Assembly: GCA_009801015.1 (NCBI GenBank)
Contig: VHZZ01000002.1
Location: 1,251,303 to 1,282,951, forward strand
DNA: 31,649 nucleotides
Source: Silene noctiflora
Taxonomy: Eukaryota; Streptophyta; Magnoliopsida; Caryophyllales; Caryophyllaceae
Direction: 5' to 3'
Shown piece after piece: positions 1 to 11,145 of the stretch (position 1 is the first letter of the stretch; the number at the start of each line of letters is the position of its first letter). The notes under the pieces were generated by a model that made no database searches, was not told where the DNA came from, and saw only the letters and a list, made by a program, of their open reading frames with translations. Position numbers and translations under genes: made by a program.

Positions 1-3000
1 GGGGTCGTACTGGACCACGTTTATTCTCCTCCTAGTTTTTCCACCACTTGTCTGGCATCAGCTCATGAGGTAACTTACCCGATTTCATGTCCAAAGACNC
101 AGTTACTAATTGCTTTTACACGTTTATCCGATTTTCGACAAAAGTTGATTTATCGCATAGTAGCGCCATAAAAAAACCTTTTGTGCCTCTTAAAATTTGC
201 GTGGCCTCTTTATTTGACCCAAGGAACTCTCCGTTCGATTTTCGAACATTTTTCTTCCGCGACCCGGGAATCTCCGAAAATTGTTTATTATTATTACACT
301 TCAATTTGAGCCGTTCGAGAGCTCGTATTGGGACACACTTCTTTTTCTCCTGTTATTTTTACCAAGTGTCCGGGGTTGGTTCAAGAGGTACCTTATCTGA
401 TTTCATGCCCAAAAACACATGCAAAATTCGCTTATCCACGTTTTCCAATTTTCGACAATGCTTGCTTTATAGCAAAACAACGCCCTAAAAGACCTTCTTT
501 GCTTCTCAAAATTTGTTTGCCACTTTATTTGACCCAAGGAACCTTCCGTTAGATTTCTGGACATTTTCGTTCCGGAACCCCATAACCTCAGAAAATCGTG
601 TATTATACATTTCAATTTCAGCCGTTCGTGGGGACGTACCAGACTAATTTTGTTTTCCTCCTAGTTTTTCCGCCACTTGTCTGGAATCAGCTCAGGAGGT
701 ACCTTACCCGATTTCATCTCCAAAAACACAATAACTCTATGATTTTACACGTTTATCCGATTTTCGATAAAAGTTGATTTATCGCATAGTAGCACCATAA
801 AAAAAGCTTCGGTGCCTCGTCGTGTCCTCTTTATTTTACCCGAGGAACTCTCTGTTTCATTTCAGAACATTTTTGTTCCGGGACACGGGAATCTCCGAAA
901 ACCGTTTATTATTACACTTCAATTTGAGCCGTTCGGGAGCTCATATCGGGACACACTTCTTTTTATCCTGCTATTTTTACCATGTGTTCGGGATCGGTTT
1001 GAGGGGTACCTTATCTGATTTCATGCCCAAAAACACAAGCAAAAATCGGTTATCAAAAAACGCCCTACAAAACCTTCATTACTCCTCAAAATTTGTTTGG
1101 CCGCTTTATTTGACCCAAGGCACCTTCCGTTCGATTTCTAGACATTTTTGTTCCGGAACCCCAGAATCTCCGAAAACCGTGTATTATACATTTCAATTTC
1201 AGCCGTTTGTGGGGTCGTACAGTACCACGTTTCTTTTCCTCCTAATTTTTAAACCACTTGTCTAGGGTCAGCTCAGGAGGTAACATACCCGATTTTATGT
1301 CCAAAAGTTTATTTATCGCATAGTAGCGCCATAAAAAAACCTTCGGTGCCTCTCAAAATTTGTGTGGCTTCTTTATTTGACCAAAAGAACCTTTCGTTAG
1401 ATTTCTGGACATTTTTGTTTCGGAACTCCGGAATCTCCGAAAACCATGTATTATACACTTCAATTTCAGCCGTTCGTAGAGACGTACCAGACCACTTTTC
1501 CTTTCCACCTAGTTTTTCCACCACTTGTCCGAGGTCAGCTTAGGAGGTACCTTACCCGATTTCATGTCAAAAAACACAATTACTCATTGTTTTTACATGT
1601 TTATCCGATTTTCGACAAAAGTTGATTTATCGCATAGTAGCGCCATAAAAAAACCTCCGGTGACTCTCAAAATTTGCGGGGCCTCTTTATGTGACTCGAG
1701 GAACTCTCTGTTTGATTTCCAAACATTTTTGTTCCGGGACCCGGGAATCTCCGAAAACCGTTTATTATACACTTCAATTTGAACCGTTTATTATACACTT
1801 CAATCTGATTTCATGCCCAAAAACACAAGCAAAAATCGTTTATCCACGTTAGCTAATTTTCGACAATGCCTGGTTTATAGCAAAACTACGCCCTAAAAAA
1901 CCTTTTTTGCTCCTCAATATTTGTTTGGCCACTTTATTTGACACAAGGAACCTTCCGTTAGATTTCTGGACATTTTTGTTCCGAAACCCCAGAACCTCCG
2001 AAAATTGTGTATTATACACTGAAATTTCAGCCGTTCGTGGGGACGTACCGGACCACTTTTGTATTCCTCCTAGTTTTTCCACCACTTGTCTGGGGTGAGC
2101 TCAGGAGGTACCTTACCCGATTTCATGTCCAAAAACAAAATTACTCATTGCTTTTACACGTTTATCCGATTTTCGACAAAAGTTGATTTATCGCATAGTT
2201 GCACCACAAAAAAACCTTTGGTGCCTCTTCGTGGCCTCTTTATTTTACCCGAGAAACTCTATGTTTGATTTCTGAACATTTTTGTTTCGGGACCCGGGAA
2301 TCTCCGAAAACCGTTTATTATTACATTTCAATTTGAGTCGTTCCGGAGCTCGTATCGGGACACGCTTCTTTTTCTCCTGCTATTTTTACAACGTGCTCGG
2401 GGTCGGTTTGAGAGGTACCTTATTTGATTTCATGCCCAAAAACACAAGCAAAAATCGCTTATCTACGTTATCCAATTTTCGACAATGCTTGGTTTATAGA
2501 AAAACAACGCCCTAAAAAACCTTCTTTGCTCCTCAAAATTTGATTGGCCTCTTTATTTGACCCAAGGAACCTTCCGTTAGATTTCTGGCCATTTTTGTTC
2601 CGGAACCCCAGAACCTTCGAAAATTGTGTATTATACACTTCAATTTCAGCCGTTCGTAGGGACGTACCAGACCACTGTTGTTTTCCTCCTAATTTTTCCA
2701 ACACTTGTCTGGGGTCAGCTCAGGAGATAACTTACCCGATTTCATGTTAAAAAACACAATTACTCATTGCTTTTACACGTTTATCCGATTTTCGACAAAA
2801 GTTGATTTATCGCATAGTTGCGCCATGAAAAAACCTCCGGTGTCTCTCAAAATTTGCGTGGCCTCTTTATTTGACTCGAGGAACTCTCTGTTTGATTTCC
2901 GAACATTTTTGTTACGGGACCCGGGAATCTCCGAAAACCGTTTATTATACACTTCAATTTGAATCGTTCCGGAGCTCGTATCGGGACAAGATTTTTTTTC

Positions 3001-4168
3001 TCCTACTATTTTTACCAAGTCTCCGGTGTCGGTTTGAGAGGTACCTTTTCTGATTTCATGCCCAAAAACACAAGCAAAAATCGCTTATCCACGTTATCTA
3101 ATTTTTGACAATGCCTGGTTTATAGCAAAACTACGCCCTAAAAAACCTTTTTTGCTCCTAAATATTTGTTTGGCCACTTTATTTGACCCAAGGAACCTTC
3201 CGTTAGATTTCTGGACATTTTTGTTCCGGAACCCCAAAATCTCCGAAAATCGTGTATTATAAACTTCAATTTCAGCCGTTCGTGGGGACGTAACGGACCA
3301 CTTTTGTTTTCCTCCTAGTTTTTCCACCACTTGTCTGGGGTCAGCTCAGGAGGTACCTTACCCGATTTCATGTCCAAAAACACAATTACTCATTGCTTTT
3401 ACACGTTTATCCGATTTTCGACAAAAGTTGATTTAGCACATAGTAGCGCAATAAAAAAACCTCTGGTGCCTCTCAAAATTTGCGTGGCCTCTTTATTTGA
3501 CCCGAGGAACACTCCGTTTGATTTCCGAACATTTTTGTTCCGGGACCCGAAAATCTACAAATACCTTTTACTATTAATTACACTTTAATTTGAACCGTTC
3601 GGGAGCTCGTATCGGGACACGCTTCTTTTTCTCCTGCTATTTTTACCACGTGTCCGGGGTCGGTTTGAGAGGCACCTTATCTGATTTCATGCCCAAAAAC
3701 ACAATCAAAAATCAGTTATTTACGTTATCCAATTTTCGACAATGCCTGGTTTATAGCAAAACAACGCCCTAAAAAACCTTCTTTGCTCCTCAAAATTTGT
3801 TTGGCCACTTTATCGGACCCATGGAACCTTCCGTTAGATTTCTGGACATTTTTGTTCCGAAACCCCAGAATCTCCTAAAACCGTGTTATAACACTTCAAT
3901 TTCAGCCGTTCGTGAGGTCGTACCGGACCATGTTTTTTTTCATCCAAGTTTTTCCACCAATTTTATGGGGTCAGCTCAGTAGGTACCTTACCCGATTTCA
4001 TGTCCAAAAACACAGTTACTCTTTCCTTTTACACGATTATCCGATTTTTGACAAAATTTGATTTATCTCGTAGTATCGCCATAGAAAAATCTTCTGTGCG
4101 TCTCAAAATTTCTGTGGCCTCTTTATCTAACCCAAGGAACCTTCCTGGACTTTTTTGTCCCGGAACCC
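1..4168 (+). repeat. Satellite array block 1, left part (A/B dimeric higher-order repeat)
   Basis: Tandem monomers of about 300-318 bp fill the stretch, and the array is already running at base 1. Two types alternate. Type A reads GTCGTACCGGACCAC then CATGTCCAAAAACACA and GATTTATCGCATAGTAG. Type B reads GGGAGCTCGTATCGGGACAC then CATGCCCAAAAACACAAGC and GACAATGCCTGGTTTATAG. A units begin near 1, 618, 1211, 1480, 2040, 2668, 3293 and 3917; B units near 318, 936, 2346, 2972 and 3603, plus a truncated B near 1790. The SacI site GAGCTC of type B lies at 319, 937, 2346, 2972 and 3603, giving a dimer period of about 618-631 bp. A KpnI site (GGTACC) sits in most A and B units. Short open frames on both strands are by-products of the repeat. 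An ambiguous base (N) is at 99. Confidence 0.95.
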
Positions 4169-5619
4169 TGAAGAGGTCGTCGACAACCTATCAAAAATAA
4201 ATTACCCTAGGTACAATAAATAAATATAGTATTTAGGGATCAAATCCACGAAGAGCGCGGTGGTTGTTAATTAGTTGTGATGGATAGAATTTTATCTCAG
4301 TCTGTCACAAAATACGGGGGTTGATTGATTTATGCAAGTAAAATGTAAATGCAAACAATAAAATAAAAGACGTCTAGGAAGTTTGGTTTATACATGTAAA
4401 TTGACACATGAATAAGTTATTAAATTAACATCACAAATGATCATCTAGGCCAAAGATACCCCAGCTTTCACTTTTAGCATCGGCCTTAAATCGGGTCCTA
4501 ACAAGCTTTCACTGTGAGCTAGGTCGATCTACTATGCATGTTAGGTTCCAATACATTTTCGTGTCTCTCGACTTATAGAATGTATAACGGGGTTTAGTCA
4601 AAAGATTATGGCCATAAATCAAAGACTAAAAATTACAATGCAAACATGGTAGAAATGATAAGTGATTACCTTATTTAACAACTTGTTTTATTTATCAATT
4701 ATACATGACTCCCCTAATCCCTAGACTTATGAAATCTAGCTACTCATATTAAGGAAATGATAACAAATGGAAATATTAAATGGAAATGCAAACATAATGT
4801 AAATGAAATATAAACTATAAAGTAAATAACATAAATAAAATATAAACTAGAAAGGATTACCGTAATGGAAATGAACAACAATAAGGAAATGTAGAACTTG
4901 GACTTGTAGAACAAAGGATAATTAAACTTGAATTGTAAATGGAAATTGTATAAAGGAATGATTAAAATGTAACAAGAAAATACGAATATAAACTAAACTA
5001 TACTAAGCTAACCTAACTACTAGAATTTTAGAGAGAATTACATGAGAAATATGTGTAGAAGTGGGTGTGAGGTTGTTGGATAATGCTTGACGAAGCCTTG
5101 TATTTATAGGGAAACAAGGGAGTAACGGATGCACATAAAGGGGCCTAACCCCGATCGGGGACGTGATGTCCATCAAATTCTCTCTTTATTCCGTCCTTAA
5201 TTGCAAATGGCATCCAATGCTTAGCGATAAATGCTTTATTAATCGTCCGATTAAGAGCTTCATTTGGCGTCTTCCCTTAGCATCTAAAGTTTTCCACCAC
5301 AATTTGGACTTTGATTTTGGGTTTGACTTGCACATTGACTTCATTTTGTATTTTTATTTTAATCCATCATTTTCTCCATGCAAACCCATGAAACATCTTC
5401 ATTCTTCGTCCAATCTTGCTTCTTAACTTAGCCTTGTACTCTAGCTTTGTATATTTAGTAGAATTTAACTCCTAAAAATTAATTACCTACAAAACATATA
5501 GAAACAAGCAAATATACTAGAATACACATATTACCTTATAAAACACTATGATAAGTGCAAAATTACATGAAACTAGATCTAAAATGAGGGGTAAAAATAT
5601 ATAAATCAAACTTTTATCA
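4169..5619 (+). mobile_element. Solo LTR-like insertion in the satellite, 5-bp TSD
   Basis: A 1451-bp segment unlike the satellite begins TGAAGAGG and ends TTTTATCA, giving the TG...CA ends of an LTR. It is flanked by the direct repeat AACCC at 4164-4168 and 5620-5624. Removing it with one AACCC restores a normal monomer (GGAACCC|CAGAATC), so the boundaries are exact. Inside are a TATA-like TATTTATA at 5101 and an A-rich tract of short related words at about 4750-5000. The word TTAGGGATCAAATCCAC at about 4236 resembles a sequence I remember from plant LTR elements. No internal coding region or second LTR is present, so it is best called a solo LTR of an unassigned lineage. A perfect TSD and insertion into an existing array argue for a fairly recent event. 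Plus orientation rests only on the TATA-like site. Confidence 0.8.
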
Positions 5620-8600
5620 AACCCCAGAATCCCCGAAAACCGTGTATTATTATACACTTCAATTTCAGCGGTTCGTCGGGGTCGTACCGGACCACGTTTG
5701 TTTTCCTCCTAATTTTTACACCACTTGTATGGGGTCAGCTCAGGAGGTACCTTACACGATTTCATGTTCAAAAACACAATTACTCATTGCTTTTACACGT
5801 TTATCCGATTTTCAACAAAAGTTGATTTATCGCATAGTAGCGCCATAAAAAAACCTTCGGTGCCTCTCAAAATTTGCGTGGACTCTTTATTTCACCCGAG
5901 GAACTCTGTGTTTGATTTTCGAATATTTTTGTTCCGGGACCCAGGAATCTCCGACAACCGTTTATTATTACACTTCAGTTTGAGCCCTTCGGGAGCTCGT
6001 ATCAGGACACGCTTCTTTTTCTCCTGCTATTTTTACCACGTGTTCGGGGTCGGTTTGAGAGGTATCTTGTCGGATTTCATGCCCAAAAACACAAGCAAAA
6101 ATCGTTTATCCACGTTATCCAATTTTCGACAATACGTGGTTTATAGCAAAACAACACTCTAAAAAACCTTCTTTGTTCCTCAAAATTTGTTTGGCAACTT
6201 TATCTGACCCAAGGAACCTTCCGTTATATTTCTAGACATTTTTGTTCCGAAACCCCGGAATCTCCGAAAATCATGTATTATACACTTCAATTTCAGCCGT
6301 TCGTGGGGTCGTACCGGACCACGTATATTTTCCTCCTAGTTTTTACACCACTTTTTTGGGATCAACTCAGGAGGTACCCTACCCGATTTCATTTCCAAAA
6401 ATACAATAACTCATTGCTTTTACACGTTTATCCGATTTTCGACAAAAGTTGATTTATCGCATAGTAGTGCCATAAAAAAACCTTCGTTGCCTCTCAAAAT
6501 TTGCGTGGACTCTTTATTTAACCTGAGGAACTCTCTGTTTGATTTCCAAACATTTTTGTTCCGGGACACGGGAATCTTCGAAAACCGTTTATTATACACT
6601 TCAATTTGAGCCGCTCGGGAGCTCGTATCGGGACACGCTTCTTTTTCTTCTGCTATTTTAATCACGTGTTCGGGGTCGGTTTGAGAGGTACGTTATCTGA
6701 TTTCATGCCCAAAATCACAAGAAAAAAGCGCTTATACACGTTATCCAATTTTCGACAATGCCTGGTTTATAACAAAAAACGCCCTAAAAAACCTTTTTTG
6801 CTCCTCAAAATTTGTTTGGCCACTTTATCTGACCCACGGAACCTTCCGTTAGATTTCTGGACATTTTTGTTCCGGAACCTCTGAATCTCTGAAAACCGTG
6901 TATTATACACTTCAATTTCAGTCGTTCGTGGGGACGTACCAGACCACTTTTGTTTTCCTCCTAGTTTTTCCACCACTTGTATGGGGTCAGCTCAGGAGGT
7001 ACCTTACCCGATTTCAAGTCCAAAAACACAGTTACTCATTTCTTTTACACGATTATCCGATTTTTGACAAAATTTGATTTATCGCATAGTAGCGCCATAA
7101 AAAAATTACCGTGCGTCTCAAAATTTGTGTGGCCTCTTTATCTGACCTAATGAAATTTCTGTTAGATTTCTGGACATTTTTGTCGCGGAACCCCAGAATC
7201 TCTGAAAACCGTGTATTAATACACTTCAATTTCAGTCGTTTGTGGTGTCGTACCGGACCACGTTTGTTTTCCACCTAGTTTTTCCACCACTTGTCTGGGG
7301 TCAGCTCAGGAGGTACCTTACCCGATTTCATGTCCAAAAACACAGTTACTTATTGCTTTTACACGTTTATCCGATTTTTGACAAAAGGTTATTTATCGCA
7401 TAGTAGAGACATAAAAAAAACTTTCGGTGCCACTCAAAATTTGCGTGGCTTCTTTATCTGACCCAAGGAACCTTCCGTTAGATTATTGGACATTTTTGTT
7501 CCGGGACTCCAGAATCTCCGAAAACCGTGTATTATACACTTCAATTTCAGCCGTTCGTGGGATCGTACCGTACCACGTTTGTTTTCCTCCTAGTTTTTCC
7601 ACTACTTTTCCAGGCTCAGCTCAGGAGGTACCTTACCCGATTGCATATCCAAAAACACAATTCTCATTGCTTTCACATATATCCGATTTTCGAAAAAAGT
7701 TGATTTATCGCATTGTAGCGCCATAAAAAAAACCTTCGGTGCCTCTCAAAATTTGCGTGGCCTCTTTGACCCGAGGAACTCTCCGTTTGATTTCCGAACA
7801 TTTTTGTTCTGGGCCCGAGAATCTCCGAAAACCGTTTATTATACACTTCAATTTGAGCCGTTCGGGAGCTCGTATCGGGGCACGCTTCTTTTTCTCCTGG
7901 TATTTTTACCACGTGTTCGGGGTCGGTTTGAGAGGTATCTTATCTGATTTCATGCCAAAAAACACAAGCAAAAATCGCTTATCCACGTTATCTAATTTTC
8001 GACAATTCCTAGTTTATAGCAAAACAACCTCTAAAAAACCTCCTTTGCTCCTTAAAATTTGTTTGGGGACTTTATATGACCCAAGGAACCTTCCGTTAGA
8101 TTTCTGGACATTTTTGTTCCGGAACTCCATAATCTCCATAAACCGTGTATTTTACACTTCAATTTCAGCCGTTCGTTGGATCGTACCGGACCGATCACTT
8201 TTGTTTTCCTCCTAGTTTTTCCACCACTTATCTGGGGTTAGCTCAGGAGGTACCTTACCCGATTTCATGTCCAAAAACACAGCTACTCATTGCTTTTACA
8301 CGTTTATCTGATTTTCGACAAAAGTTGATTTATCGCATAGTAGCGCCATAAAAAAACCTTCGGTGTCTCTCAAAATTTGTGTGGCCTCTTTATTTGACTC
8401 GTGGAATCGTCCATTTGAATTCCAAACATTTTTGTTTCGACACCGCGGAATCTCTGAAAACCATGTATTATACACTTCAATTCGAGCAGTTCGGGAGATC
8501 GTACTAGGACACGCCTCTTTTTCTCCTGGTACTTCTACCACCTGTTCGGGGTCGGTTTAAGAGGTACCTTATCTAATTTCATGCCCAAAAACACAAGCAT

Positions 8601-9490
8601 AAATCGCTAATCCACGTTATCCAATTTTCGACAATGCCTAGTTTATAGGAAAACAACGCCCTAAAAAACCTCCTTTGCTCCTCAAGATTTGTTTGACCAC
8701 TTTATCTGACCCACAGAACCTTCCGTTTGATTTCTGGACATTATTGTTCCGAAACCCCAGAATCTCCGAAAACTGTGTATACACTTCAAGTACAGCCGTT
8801 TGTGGGGTCGTACCGGACCAGGCTTGTTTTTCTCCTAGTTTTTTCACCACGTGTCTTGATTCAGTTTAGGAGGTACGTTACCCGATTTCATGTCCAAAAA
8901 CACAGTTACTCATTGATTTTACACGTTTATTCGATTTTCGACATAAGTTGGTTTATCATATACCTGCGCCAAAAAAAACATTCGGTGCTCCTCAAAATTT
9001 CCGTGACCTTTTTATTTGACCCGAGGAATCTTCCGTTTGAATTCCATACATTTTTGTTTCGGAACCCCGGAATCTCCGAAAACCTTGTATTATACACGTG
9101 TCTTGGATCTCCGAAAACCGTTTATTATACACTTCAATTTGAGTCGTCGGAACGTCGTACTAAGCCATGTGTCTTGGATCGGTTCAGAAGGCACCTTATC
9201 TGATTGGTTCAGAAGGCACCTTATCTGATAATACATGGGTTTCTACCACGTGTCTTGGATCAGTTCAAAAACCTGACGTTTTTGTCCGGGATCCCAAAAT
9301 ATCCGAAAACCGTGTATTATCGCATTCCAACACTGTATCGAACCATGTTTCTGTTTTTCGTGTTTCAAGCACGTCTAGAATCAATTCAGGAGGTATCTTA
9401 TCTGATTTCATGCCAAAAAAAAAAAACACAAACATACGTCGCTTATCCACGTTATACATACATGGTATCATTCCGTATAAGATAATTGAA
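5620..9490 (+). repeat. Satellite array block 1, right part
   Basis: This continues the same array after the LTR-like insertion. A units begin near 5680, 6308, 6930, 7244, 7560, 8180 and 8804; B units near 5993, 6619, 7866 and 8490, the last with GAGATC in place of GAGCTC. A-B alternation holds except for three consecutive A-type units at 6930-7866. From about 9080 the monomers break down into small shuffled pieces before the array ends near 9490 in single-copy DNA. Spacing of the GAGCTC sites (5993, 6619, 7866) again gives about 624-626 bp per dimer. Confidence 0.93.
9181..9229 (+). repeat. 24-bp direct duplication at the decaying array edge
   Basis: A 24-bp stretch starting GGTTCAGAAGGCACC occurs at 9181-9204 and again at 9206-9229, one base apart. 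It is a fragment of the B-monomer segment that normally reads GGTTTGAGAGGTACC. Confidence 0.85.
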
Positions 9491-11120
9491 GCATAGATAT
9501 TTTATTCCGTATGGATTTAGCCTTGATAAAATTGTCTTAAAATATATTTAGAGAGTTAAGAATGGTTGAATGACAAAGATGGAGGAGGTAGCATACGTAA
9601 GATTAGTAGTTGGGAATGTCTTACGTCAGGTTGAAAAACATTAGTGATGTGGACTTGCCTAATTGTGGTGTATTGATGTGATTACCCGTAAAGTTAGCCT
9701 CAGTTTCCTCTAAATTACTTGGTATGTATGCAAGTTATACAAGTACGACTACTACTACTAGTGCGCTAAAACTTGTTAATTATGACAATTGACAGCCACG
9801 TTAAACTGATGTTACGTCTACAAAATGAGCATGCATGATTTTGGGTATCCTACCATTTCCTCAAATCCTACCTACACTTTCCATTAATTAGGTAGGGAAG
9901 CTGAATTATTATCATCTGATTATTAGTCACCAACTTACTATTATTCCATTGCAAATCATTGTCCCATTCGTACACGTATCTTTCGACGTGGTTTGAAAGT
10001 CGTACATAAATCGTGCAAATATGGAATAACTTAATCTTGTATCAAAGGCTAGGCTAATTTCCTTTTCATTTTTGGGAATAGACGAGTTTAAACAAGTTCA
10101 TCAATCGTGGCAAATATGTCAACCACATGAATATCCAGGACCTAGTTGCTGGATTTTTTCTCTTTGGGGACTCAAAATGATGAGGTACTACTGTTTGATT
10201 ATGACAATTGACAGCCTTCTTCTCACATGACAAATCACTATACTTGTGATTTCTGAATTGTTTTCAACTTAATACACCACCTCTTTTTTGTTTTTATATT
10301 TTGTGCCCTTGTTATCACATACATCATCATTTCTCTTCCTATACATTTTTTAATTCAATATACACTATCATATTGATAAGTTGTTTGATAGGCACTAGTT
10401 ATAAATGTCAACTCAATTAATTCAAAATATAAACAAATACTTATGTACATTGATCGATATTAATTCTATGACATTTCACCTAATTTATATCATTATTACA
10501 AGTATTGTTATCGTGTACGATTTGTGTAAGCTGATGCTTATTCGACGTGTTGCTGAATTTCCTAGAATTAGAACAACTGATGACATAAAGGAGTAGTTAT
10601 TGAGCACAATTTATTCCAATCTAGGTTGGCGTAGTAAGAAATTTTAACTACAAATGTTGATATAGATAATTGAGGATAAATTTCCAAGAGTTGAAGAAAA
10701 AGGGGAAGTTGAAGAGAATAAGTTCATTAATTGGATAAAATTCCGAGTTTAGAGTAGAATACTAAATTTAGATATATTCTCCTAGAATGAGTAATGGAAG
10801 GCATTGTTCCACGCATACAATATAGGAATGGCGAGCCTCCTCTCGAATCAATAATGTAAAACTCCTAAATCAGAAGAGCATGATTAATAATAATAATAAT
10901 AATGTACATCATTTTCAGCTTTCCTAAATGTCTAAATCCGACTACATAATTCCTACTTGCCCACCATACATTACCTCCGACATCATCCTTTCTATAATAA
11001 TATGATACTACTTACTATTTCTAGCTTACCTCATTATAGATCCCTTCTCAAAATGTAATATTCCCTAGTTATCCTTAGCTACTAAACTAGGAAACACAAG
11101 ATATTAGAGATGAATAGATG
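9491..11120. other. Intergenic DNA between satellite and GA2ox, no gene seen
   Basis: AT-rich DNA with no recognisable coding region. A 19-bp word, ATTATGACAATTGACAGCC, is repeated directly at 9779-9797 and 10198-10216. The similar words AATCGTGCAAATATG (about 10010) and AATCGTGGCAAATATG (about 10104) lie between those copies, suggesting an old partial duplication. A short (AAT)n run lies near 10885-10905. A 63-codon open frame at 10405-10596 has no match I recognise. Confidence 0.6.
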
Positions 11121-11145
11121 AATTAATTAATTAATTAATTAATTA
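11121..11145. repeat. (AATT)n microsatellite touching the GA2ox stop codon
   Basis: About six AATT units run from 11121 to 11145. The first three bases on the minus strand (11145-11143, TAA) are the stop codon of the GA2ox gene, so the remainder forms the start of its 3' UTR. Confidence 0.85.

Noticed and set aside
5163-5426. 87-codon frame inside the LTR-like insertion
   Set aside because: It lies within the putative LTR, is low in complexity and shows no recognisable protein domain.
4169-5619. Possibility that the insertion is a complete retroelement
   Set aside because: At 1.45 kb it has a single terminal unit and no coding region, so a solo LTR fits better.
87-9496. Dozens of 60-158-codon open frames on both strands, many giving near-identical peptides
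   Set aside because: They recur with each satellite monomer, overlap on opposite strands, and cross monomer boundaries. They are stop-poor repeat sequence with no domain, splice or codon evidence for coding.
10405-10596. 63-codon frame with a hydrophobic middle
   Set aside because: AT-rich, single frame, no known motif and no promoter or conservation evidence. A chance frame is more likely.
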